Positions 8,229 to 16,050 of a stretch of DNA of 64,000 nucleotides are shown piece after piece. A program made the translations under genes and the position numbers. The stretch comes from Candidatus Eisenbergiella intestinipullorum (GTDB lineage Bacteria; Bacillota; Clostridia; Lachnospirales; Lachnospiraceae). Where the stretch lies: contig DWWH01000034.1 in assembly GCA_019119815.1 (NCBI GenBank), positions 51,754-115,753 of the forward strand, written 5' to 3'. The notes below the pieces were generated by a model. That model was not told the DNA's origin and ran no database searches. It saw only the letters and a list, made by a program, of their open reading frames with translations. How positions within the stretch are numbered: position 1 is the stretch's first letter; each line of letters begins with the position of its first letter.

Positions 8229-10670
8229 ATGGCAGGAAATAATAAAATCCGTATAACGTATGATCCCTATCGGAAGTTGATAAAATGCGAATATCAGAGC
8301 GAGGGAGGAAGTAAATGGGAGTTGCCGTCTGCAGGCGGTGAACTGGCAAAGATTTTCCGACAGGGAACTCTGAATGGCGCGTCCCTGCAAAATTATGCCT
8401 GTGAGATCATAAAGGGGATTATAAGCGATTATTGTATGCATGGTCAGGGAATAGACCTGCTGTTCCGGGGGACCGAGGAAGATTGGGCAGACTTCAAGAC
8501 CTTTGTGCAGAAAACAGAATTAGCTTCGCAGATTGTCTGTAAAGGGGAGGCTGGTCAATTGCCATGTGCGAAGGAGATCCGCCCTCGAATTCAGGAGATT
8601 TTTCAGAAGCTTTACAAGGAATTTGAAGGACTGACAGAGCGTGAGGTCACGGAGCCTATCCATCAGTACCTGGAAACGATGGAGCCGGAGGTTGTGCTTT
8701 ATGTGTCGGGCACATACAGCGCAGGAAAATCCACATTCATTAACGCGCTGATCGGCGAGGAACTGCTGCCAAGTTCAGTAGGCCCAACCACAGCACACAT
8801 ATATAAAATTGTCGCAAAGGCCAAGGGCGACTGGCTGGACACAGAGGTGTATTTCCAATATCTGGGAATGGAGACTGCTTTGAAGTTCCGGCAAGATGGA
8901 TACACTCTGGAAAACCTGAACCAATTGCCTGATTTGAATTTGAAACGTTGCCTGGATCAGGCGCTTAAAGATGTAGAGCCTGGACCGGCATATATCTGCA
9001 AGGCACTGACACTGTTGAATGATTTCAATGAACGGATGAATAAAGAAAACAAAGATGAGGAAACGGGAAACTCTGATAAGAAAACATATATCTCTCCACA
9101 AATTGAACTTCACACTCCTTTCTATCATTCAACACTGCCGCTGGACAAATTCTGCTTCGTGATTTTCGACACACCGGGGAGCAACTCAGCAAACCATGAG
9201 GAGCATCTGGCAGTGATGAAAGAGTCGCTGGAGAAGCAAACCAACGGATTGCCAATTTTGTTGGTCCCGTCAACGCAAGTTGACGCGAAGGATGTTGGTG
9301 TTCTTCGCCATGAGATCCACAAAATTGGAGGAGCCTTGGATGAAAGCAACATTCTGGTCGTTGTCACGCAGGCAGACACGCTACCTTTTTGGATGTTGGA
9401 AGATCAGGCTCAGGGCAAGGAAAAGATGGTTGCAAGCGAAAATGCTGAAAATCGGCTCTGCTACGTTTCTTCTGCTATGGGTTTCAATTCCAAAAAGGGC
9501 AGCTATCCAGCTATGGGGGGCCAAAACGAGGAAAAACGGAAGAAAACGGAATCCTATTTTAGTAAGATTGTTGACGATTTTAAAGACGGTAGTACACGGC
9601 TCTATCAGATTGATTCCCTTCCTCCCGATCAGAAGGAAAAGATATGCCAGGAAGGCGACCGGGCAAACGAAACAGGCACTGAGCAAGAGCGCCTGTTTCA
9701 CAACAGCGGTCTCTGGGCAGTAGAGCGGGAAATTGAGTGGTTTGCGGGAAGGTTTGCCGGCTACAACAAGTGCTGGCAGGCGCAGGGTTATCTTTCCAAG
9801 GCGATTGAAGCCTTGAAAACCACGCAGACAGATAAACGTAAGAAGATAGATGAGCTGAATAAACGTAAAAAAACAGAATTCGACCAGAAGAAAAAGGAGC
9901 TTTTAGACCAGATTGAAGAAGCAAGTAACAATTGGTCGGTGAAAAATTGGAATACCATTTCAGATGTTTTGCTGACAATATGTCGTAGCTATATCCCCAA
10001 TCAGAAGGAACTGGCGGATAAGGTGACTGAGCAATGGAAAGAGGAGAAGCGGAAGCACAAAGGCAGAGGCGGACAGAATGCGATTGATCCGTTCAAAAAA
10101 TGGGCGAGGAATCAGGTGAACAAATTGATAAACGATGGTGTAACAGCAATAAAAGAGTTTGCAGCCAGTTTTTGGCCTAAAAAAATTAGCGAATACAAAG
10201 TAACCTGTATTTCAATCGTAAAAGGTTCTTCGGCGCTCACAGAGGAGGAGAAAACATTTGCAGAAAAATTTATTTTGGAATTCGAGTCTCCCAAATTGCC
10301 AGAAGTTGACCTTGAACTTAAGTCTGGAATTAGTAAGGGGAATTTTCTCTTTTTCCACTGGGCAGATGTAGACTCGGGTCGCTGTGCCAATGAGATGAAA
10401 AGCGCCACAGAGGATGCTTTAACTTCTTTTAACTCTGAGTATTTAGCCAGTCAACAGGAAGATATCGAAAAATGGCTAAAAGATTTTCAAGAGGGGCTGA
10501 AGGATAATCTGGATACGATTAATCCAAAACTTGTGAAATTAGATGAAGAAATCCGGGCGTATGAAGCACAAATTGCAACATTGGAACAGGCACAAGGAAG
10601 ACTTGAAGAAGCACAAAAAGAGCTTGCTGGCTATTTCACTATCAATGATGAAAACGGAGGCGCAAAATGA
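8229..10670 (+). CDS. Dynamin-family (DLP-like) large GTPase
   Basis: This is a large GTPase of the bacterial dynamin-like superfamily (813 aa). Visible motifs are G1 GTYSAGKST at residues 161-169, a G2-type threonine pair in SVGPTTAHIYK, G3 DTPG at 314-317 and G4 TQAD at 380-383. The C-terminal half is helical and rich in Lys and Glu with coiled-coil segments (about 545-590 and 755-805), as in stalk regions of dynamins. Family members bind and remodel membranes or sense damage, some in phage defence. ATG 8229 is chosen because GAAGGAG lies 10 bp upstream; the frame is open further back. The gene ends in a 4-bp ATGA overlap with the next gene, so the two are co-translated. Confidence 0.85.
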   Translation: MAGNNKIRITYDPYRKLIKCEYQSEGGSKWELPSAGGELAKIFRQGTLNGASLQNYACEIIKGIISDYCMHGQGIDLLFRGTEEDWADFKTFVQKTELASQIVCKGEAGQLPCAKEIRPRIQEIFQKLYKEFEGLTEREVTEPIHQYLETMEPEVVLYVSGTYSAGKSTFINALIGEELLPSSVGPTTAHIYKIVAKAKGDWLDTEVYFQYLGMETALKFRQDGYTLENLNQLPDLNLKRCLDQALKDVEPGPAYICKALTLLNDFNERMNKENKDEETGNSDKKTYISPQIELHTPFYHSTLPLDKFCFVIFDTPGSNSANHEEHLAVMKESLEKQTNGLPILLVPSTQVDAKDVGVLRHEIHKIGGALDESNILVVVTQADTLPFWMLEDQAQGKEKMVASENAENRLCYVSSAMGFNSKKGSYPAMGGQNEEKRKKTESYFSKIVDDFKDGSTRLYQIDSLPPDQKEKICQEGDRANETGTEQERLFHNSGLWAVEREIEWFAGRFAGYNKCWQAQGYLSKAIEALKTTQTDKRKKIDELNKRKKTEFDQKKKELLDQIEEASNNWSVKNWNTISDVLLTICRSYIPNQKELADKVTEQWKEEKRKHKGRGGQNAIDPFKKWARNQVNKLINDGVTAIKEFAASFWPKKISEYKVTCISIVKGSSALTEEEKTFAEKFILEFESPKLPEVDLELKSGISKGNFLFFHWADVDSGRCANEMKSATEDALTSFNSEYLASQQEDIEKWLKDFQEGLKDNLDTINPKLVKLDEEIRAYEAQIATLEQAQGRLEEAQKELAGYFTINDENGGAK

Positions 10671-11029
10671 GAGATTGTACGAAGGCAAAGCTGGAATTTA
10701 TTCACAAAGCTATGGAGGGTGCTTATACGGCTGAACAGGCACAGACAGAGCTGGATCGGATGGAACGTGAATTTGGGAAGCAGGCATTTTTACCGGGAAA
10801 GGTGCCCAGGAAGCCACGCCCGTGGACCAAGGCAGATTTGGAACATTTGCGGATGAAAGCAGCCGCTGGAGCCTGCTCTCGTGATTTTTTCGCTTATTTG
10901 GCAGAGATGGGGGAAGAGGTCAACCGAATGGAGCGGCAGAAGCGCAGGATTAAGATTTTAGCGATTATTGTTGCTGTGGTGGCCGTTGCTGCGGTCATTG
11001 TGGCTGTGATCCGCGTCCTGCGCGGGTAA
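10667..11029 (+). CDS. Small tail-anchored protein of the GTPase-HerA operon
   Basis: This is a 120-residue protein I cannot assign to a family. Residues 1-95 are soluble, charged and mostly helical, with a PRKPRPWTKADLEHLR segment in the middle. Residues about 96-118 form one hydrophobic helix (IIVAVVAVAAVIVAV) ending in RVLRG, so it is probably a C-terminally anchored membrane protein. The start overlaps the GTPase stop by 4 bp (ATGA), and the HerA gene follows after 18 bp. It could tether the GTPase or the HerA complex to the membrane; that is inference from topology and position. Confidence 0.75.
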   Translation: MRDCTKAKLEFIHKAMEGAYTAEQAQTELDRMEREFGKQAFLPGKVPRKPRPWTKADLEHLRMKAAAGACSRDFFAYLAEMGEEVNRMERQKRRIKILAIIVAVVAVAAVIVAVIRVLRG

Positions 11030-11047
11030 GGAAGGGGGGCGCATAAT

Positions 11048-14000
11048 GTGAGCATCCTTTCGACTATAAAAGAAAAAGCAGAAAACGTAAAAGGTGCTGT
11101 TATGGAAGGGACGAAGACGTGCGCGGATGGCATTACGGCGATGTCTCAGCTTAGCTCTGTTCAGGTGGAAGAAATAGAAGCGCATCGGCAGGCATACTTA
11201 AAAGGAGAAAACGAAAGTAGGCAAAAAGAAAAGGACACCGTGGCCAGATGTCTGCAATCCATCGCCATTGAAATTACTCAAACCTATCTGCCCAGGCTGG
11301 ATTCAATCTACTGGCCGGTGATGTGGGAGAAGAATACATTCATTCCGGAAAACCGCATCCGCTATTTTGATGTTACAAGATGGGTGGTCGATTCCAGTGA
11401 AAAGAGCCTGGACAAGTTAACAAATCTCTATCAGGTCCTTTCCAAAGAGCGCTGCACCATTGCGCTGATCTATGCCAGGCGGATGAATGGATGCACTGCG
11501 ACTCTGGCGGTTTCCAATACAGGGGAGAGCGATCAGTCTCCTATCGCCGATGGCCTTTGTGAACGGCTCAGGCAAGCGCTCCTTGGAAATTTTCCCGGCG
11601 CAGAGTTGACCATGGATCGGGCTGGCATACCGCTGGCACTGAAAAATATGTCGCCGGATGACACCATTGTTTCTGTTTCTAATCTGGCCTCTGAGCGGTC
11701 AGAGGACTTTATCAGCCAGAGCATTGAAAAGCTTTTGGACGGCATTATCCCCAAAACAAAGTACAAGGAGTACTCTGTTGTACTGTTGGCCCAGCCAGCC
11801 ACTATGCTGGAGGCATACCGCGACCGCCTCTATGAATTATACAGCGCCCTGAGTCCTTATTCCACCTGGCAGGAGGCAGAAGCACTTAATAACTCCCTGA
11901 CGGCTGCTGCCTCCGGATCAGCAGACTTACAGGCAGGGGCAAACATAGGAAATTTACTCATTGGCTCATTTCAAATCAGCGGCAGTTTTCAACGTGCTGC
12001 CACATCGTCTCAAATGAGCGGGACAACAAATAGCACAGCCAGGTCGTATACGAACTATGGTGTCAAGCATATGCTGGAGCTTTTGGAAAGCCAGGTAAAG
12101 CGTTTGGAAGAGTGCATGGCGCTCGGGATGTGGGAGTTCGCCGCCTATGTAATCTCTCCTGATTTTAATACAGCGTCTAATGTAGCCCACATGTACCTCG
12201 CTTTGACCCAAGGCGAGAATTCCTATCTGGAGCAGGCGGCTGTCAATGTGTGGTCCTCGCAGGTTCCGGATCATGCATCAGCAGAAGATATTCTGCCCTG
12301 GCTGCAGGCATTGCAGCACCCGGAGTTTGCCCTGTCGCCAGAACAGGTGGAAGATAATCCTGATCTGCAAGTGTTCCCTGCATTGACAACGCCAGCAACG
12401 GCAATCTCTGGAGACGAGCTGGCGCATGCGCTCAATTTTCCGCGTAAGTCAGTGGGCGGTCTCCCTGTCTATGAATGCGTTCCCTTTGGCCGTGAAGTGG
12501 TGCAGTACGCCCATGATCCGAACAGGCCGACGTTGCCCTTGGGCAGAATCTACCACATGCGCCAGGAGGGGAGCATTGAGATAGAATTGGATCGGGACAG
12601 TCTCACAGCTCACACCTTCATCACCGGCTCCACTGGAGTGGGCAAGTCCAATACGATCTACACCATGCTGGACAAGCTCTGCCTCTCATCTGATGAGCGG
12701 ACGCATTTTCTTGTCATCGAGCCCGCCAAGGGAGAGTACAAAGATGCCATAGGTGGCTATCCAGGGGTATCGGTCTACGGCACCAACCCCTATAAGACTC
12801 CGATGCTCCGGATAAATCCTTTCTCCTTCCCAGAGGACACTCATGTGCTGGAGCATATTGACCGGTTGTCGGAGGTTTTCAACGCCTGCTGGCCCATGTA
12901 CGCCGCTATGCCGGCTGTTCTGAAAGCGGCTGTGGAGCAGGCGTATAAGAGCTGCGGCTGGAGCCTTCAAACATCCCATTGTGTCGGAACACGCCGGTTT
13001 CCCACCTTTCTGGATGTGATGCAGGCATTACCCGAAGTAGTGGACAGTAAGGGATTCTCCAGCGACACCCAGGGGGACTACAAGGGGGCGCTTTTAACCC
13101 GCCTGGAGTCTCTGACCAATGGCATCAATGGTCAGGTGCTTTGCGCCCGTGACGAGTTGCCTGCTGATATACTTTTTGATAGCAATGTCATCGTAGATCT
13201 GAGCCGCGTTGGCTCTTCAGAGACAAAAGCTCTTCTGATGGGCATTCTGGTTCTGAAACTTCAGGAATACCGCATGGCTCAGCGGACAGCGGGTACAAAT
13301 CATCCCAACAGCGGCCTGCGGCACATCACGGTGCTGGAGGAAGCTCACACTCTTCTACGTCGCACCTCTGTAGAGCAAAGCCAGGAGAGTTCCAATCTCC
13401 AGGGTAAGTCAGTCGAGATGCTGACCAACGCCATTGCAGAGATGCGAAGCTACGGTGAAGGCTTTATCATCGCTGACCAGGCTCCCGGCCTGCTTGATCT
13501 GGCAGCCATCCGCAACACTAACACCAAAATCATTCTGCGTCTGCCGGATGAGGAAGATCGAATACTTGTGGGGAAAGCCGCAGGACTGAACAATGAGCAG
13601 ATTGTAGAGCTCTCCCGCTTGGATACTGGTGTGGCAGCGGTCTACCAGAACCAATGGCTGGAGCCGGTATTGTGCAGGGTGGAGCACTTTGTAAGGGAGA
13701 AACCCTATGAATATGAGTTCAGGGCGTTTCCTGAGTCAGATGTTCCTATACATAATTTTTTGATGAGACTTTTTGCCCTTTCTGATGATAAAGAGTTAAC
13801 AAAAGAGGATGTTGACAAAATTTCCCGTTGGATCGACGGTCTTAATCAGGGGCCAGTGACAAAAAGGCTGATGTATCAGGCTCTTAAAGGGGAGCGTCTC
13901 ACTGAGAAAGAGCAGGGGATTGTAGCTTATGATCTCTTTGAGGGAAAACAGATGGTCAGGATGCTGGAGGATTCTTGTGAGGAGAATGAGGGAGTTGACC

Positions 14001-14158
14001 GCCTCGATACTTGGATCCTTCATTTAGATGGTGTTCAAGATGAGAATCTGGCGATACGACTGCGGCAGCTCATTTTGAAGATTGTAACCGAGCAGACTGG
14101 GATGGAACGCTTTAAAAATCGTTTTGTGGTATACACTGCTGAAGGGAGGCTGCCTTGA
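11048..14158 (+). CDS. HerA/DUF87-type ATPase (FtsK-HerA superfamily)
   Basis: This 1036-residue protein has a C-terminal HerA-like motor and a long N-terminal region of unknown fold (about 500 residues). Motifs seen are Walker A GSTGVGKSN (about 527-535), the family segment VIEPAKGEYK shortly after, Walker B ITVLEEAHTLL (about 760-770), a sensor-like FIIADQAPG, and the arginine-bearing IILRLPDEEDR near 830. Family members form hexameric DNA translocases, and in defence systems HerA rings assemble with nuclease or NADase subunits. Translation starts at GTG 11048 behind GGAAGGGGGG; the nearby ATG at 11046 runs into TGA at once. The stop overlaps the nuclease start. Confidence 0.88.
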   Translation: MSILSTIKEKAENVKGAVMEGTKTCADGITAMSQLSSVQVEEIEAHRQAYLKGENESRQKEKDTVARCLQSIAIEITQTYLPRLDSIYWPVMWEKNTFIPENRIRYFDVTRWVVDSSEKSLDKLTNLYQVLSKERCTIALIYARRMNGCTATLAVSNTGESDQSPIADGLCERLRQALLGNFPGAELTMDRAGIPLALKNMSPDDTIVSVSNLASERSEDFISQSIEKLLDGIIPKTKYKEYSVVLLAQPATMLEAYRDRLYELYSALSPYSTWQEAEALNNSLTAAASGSADLQAGANIGNLLIGSFQISGSFQRAATSSQMSGTTNSTARSYTNYGVKHMLELLESQVKRLEECMALGMWEFAAYVISPDFNTASNVAHMYLALTQGENSYLEQAAVNVWSSQVPDHASAEDILPWLQALQHPEFALSPEQVEDNPDLQVFPALTTPATAISGDELAHALNFPRKSVGGLPVYECVPFGREVVQYAHDPNRPTLPLGRIYHMRQEGSIEIELDRDSLTAHTFITGSTGVGKSNTIYTMLDKLCLSSDERTHFLVIEPAKGEYKDAIGGYPGVSVYGTNPYKTPMLRINPFSFPEDTHVLEHIDRLSEVFNACWPMYAAMPAVLKAAVEQAYKSCGWSLQTSHCVGTRRFPTFLDVMQALPEVVDSKGFSSDTQGDYKGALLTRLESLTNGINGQVLCARDELPADILFDSNVIVDLSRVGSSETKALLMGILVLKLQEYRMAQRTAGTNHPNSGLRHITVLEEAHTLLRRTSVEQSQESSNLQGKSVEMLTNAIAEMRSYGEGFIIADQAPGLLDLAAIRNTNTKIILRLPDEEDRILVGKAAGLNNEQIVELSRLDTGVAAVYQNQWLEPVLCRVEHFVREKPYEYEFRAFPESDVPIHNFLMRLFALSDDKELTKEDVDKISRWIDGLNQGPVTKRLMYQALKGERLTEKEQGIVAYDLFEGKQMVRMLEDSCEENEGVDRLDTWILHLDGVQDENLAIRLRQLILKIVTEQTGMERFKNRFVVYTAEGRLP

Positions 14159-14967
14159 TGTCATTGGAAAGAGGAACAGCGACCCTGGAAAAAACGCCTG
14201 AAGTTAGGAGTGGTGAAATCGACAAGTTGCCTGAGCGTATGGGGATGCAGCGGGAGAGCGACTGCCTGCCCGATAGTATGGGAATACGGCGGGAGAGCGA
14301 CTGCCTGCCAGAGAGGCTTGGGGATTCATCTGATGTGTCAGAGGTGGAGCGGATGGAGCTACAGGACAAGGATTTGGAAAAGTTGGAAGCCATGCTGGAT
14401 ACACCGGAAAGGATTCAGGAGTTGATGAAGGCTCATCCGGAAAAAACAGAATTGTGGAAAAGCCTTCGTGAAGCAGTTCAGACATTGAACAATCCGGATG
14501 CGACGGACGCAGAGAAACGTAGCTCCATCGGCAAATTGAGTGCCATGCAGGGACAGATTCTGGAAATCGCAGTTAAGGACCTTGCAGCTGAAAAGGGTTT
14601 GTCTGTAGAGAGCAAGCAGCGGACGGTAGAAGGTCAGGATGGGGCAACCCGTCCGGATGTGATTGCCAAAAATGAGACTTCGGAGCCCATTTCCATATTT
14701 GGGGTTATTGTCAAACCAGGTGAGACAATTTCCATTGAATGCAAGTGCGGTGTGAAAAGCTACTTAAGCTCGCAACTGCGCGATCATATTCCTAACCAGC
14801 TCTCCGGTCAAATCGGGCATAAGGTATTGCTTACCACTGGGGACATCCGGCAAGTGGACAGCAATCTGGTTCAGGATACTTGTAAAAAATATGGTGCAAG
14901 GCTGGTAGCGCTGGCTATTAGGGCATCCGACGTGAGGGATGCAATCAAGGGGGTATCTGATTTATGA
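14158..14967 (+). CDS. Putative PD-(D/E)xK-like nuclease paired with HerA
   Basis: This is a 269-residue protein. The C-terminal half carries RPDVIA (D167) and, after a predicted beta hairpin, ISIECKCG, giving an E194-x-K196 pair. This D...ExK spacing and context match a PD-(D/E)xK nuclease core, but the assignment rests on motif reading alone. The N-terminal quarter contains a 13-residue tandem duplication (MGMQRESDCLPDS then MGIRRESDCLPER, bases 14239-14316), and residues about 62-140 are helical. ATG 14158 has GGAGG 8 bp upstream and overlaps the HerA stop by one base; TTG 14155 is the less likely alternative. The next gene overlaps by 4 bp. The position after a HerA gene supports a role as its effector. 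Confidence 0.65.
   Translation: MSLERGTATLEKTPEVRSGEIDKLPERMGMQRESDCLPDSMGIRRESDCLPERLGDSSDVSEVERMELQDKDLEKLEAMLDTPERIQELMKAHPEKTELWKSLREAVQTLNNPDATDAEKRSSIGKLSAMQGQILEIAVKDLAAEKGLSVESKQRTVEGQDGATRPDVIAKNETSEPISIFGVIVKPGETISIECKCGVKSYLSSQLRDHIPNQLSGQIGHKVLLTTGDIRQVDSNLVQDTCKKYGARLVALAIRASDVRDAIKGVSDL
14239..14316 (+). repeat. 39-bp in-frame tandem duplication inside the nuclease-like gene
   Basis: Two adjacent 39-bp units start at 14239 and 14278. Both encode RESDCLP preceded by MGxxR. The unit is 13 codons, so changes in copy number would keep the frame. Confidence 0.8.
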
Positions 14968-15359
14968 AACTGTATGCATTAGATAGTGTGGAAACTGCCC
15001 AGGCGTGTCGGTTGTTGATCCGTCTGAACAATGACTGCGCATCCCTCCAGTGGTCCGATACGATTCGGGGAATCCCGAGTGATGTATTGGATGGGATGGA
15101 GACAGTGCAGGGTTATGCGGAAACTAAACTGAACGACTTTTGTGCCCAAGGGAAATTGCTTCGGGAATTGACAGATGAGGAGGAAACGTTGTGGCACAGT
15201 TGGTCCAAGATCTCTGAGACACTACGGAGGAGCATGGGTAGCGGTGTAATCTTGGCTGGAAAAGAGTCCCGGATGGTGCAGGAGGCATTAGAGAATTTTC
15301 CAGAGGCATCTTTCATCATTGAGGCACTTCGTGAAGGAGAAAATCTGGTATTAATTTAA
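14964..15359 (+). CDS. Small unknown protein, last gene of the GTPase-HerA operon
   Basis: A 131-residue soluble protein with no family I recognise. It begins MKLYALDSVETAQACRLL, is helical and acidic through the middle, and ends in a hydrophobic EGENLVLI. No membrane segment or catalytic motif is apparent. Its ATG overlaps the stop of the nuclease-like gene by 4 bp (ATGA), which marks it as part of the same translational unit. An inhibitor, adaptor or immunity-like partner of the preceding gene would fit the position, but nothing in the sequence proves it. Confidence 0.7.
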   Translation: MKLYALDSVETAQACRLLIRLNNDCASLQWSDTIRGIPSDVLDGMETVQGYAETKLNDFCAQGKLLRELTDEEETLWHSWSKISETLRRSMGSGVILAGKESRMVQEALENFPEASFIIEALREGENLVLI

Positions 15360-16050
15360 AAACAATGCCGTATTTACTGTTAAACGTACAAAGAGAATAA
15401 ACGTTGTTGTGGATATGACAAGTATTTAGTTTTATTTCTGAAAGCGGATGGTGGTGTAAATGCAGTTCAATACAAGAAGCCGCCTCTCAAAAAAGGATAT
15501 CGTTCTGACGAAGCGGAACCGGAAATAGGTTCAGCTATTTTCATGGAAGTGGAGGAAGATGAAGACTTTTTTAAGGGCCAAGATTGAGCGGTAAAACGAT
15601 GAGTCCAAGGTAATGTGGTTTGAACGAAGCAGGAAGAAGGACGTGTAACAGATATCTCATAGTATGAAAGCGGAGACTGACGCCTTGAGGCGTAGCAAAG
15701 TAAGGCAGGATTGGAGTCCATATTCTGGAAACCTATTTTACAGGTGGTGCGACTTAAATAGAAAAAGGAGAAGTTTGAAACAAAGAAAAAACAGCCATTT
15801 TTCGGGCTTCAGCAACACAAATAGACTCACAAAGTGAGCCTTTCTGTGCAATATTCCCACCTAAAAATAATTGGCGCACCTGCACATCAAGGCTAAAAGG
15901 GTGGGTGCATCTAATATTGATGCCGGGATGCCATTTTTATATTTTTTAAGGTAAGAGAATTATATCACAGAGAAAATAATAACAAAAGCGAAAGCCCGAA
16001 AAAGTTTCATAACCCCATCGGTGCCTTTCGCAGAAAGGCGGTTTATAAAA
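15360..16050. other. Downstream edge of the low-GC island, decayed sequence
   Basis: There is no intact gene in about 690 bp. One frame ending at 15587 is open for roughly 55 codons, including KKPPLKKGYRSDEAEPEIGS, but it lacks a start and a ribosome binding site and looks like the tail of a lost gene. Weak hairpins occur near 15823-15836 (ACTCACAAAGTGAG) and where GCGAAAG pairs with CTTTCGC around 15986-16030. I recognise no transposase or attachment site. Confidence 0.4.

Noticed and set aside
15467..15721. Group II intron or insertion-sequence end in the island's downstream gap
   Set aside because: The phrase GACGCCTTGAGGCGT and surrounding sequence look structured, but no domain V, transposase or terminal repeats could be identified.
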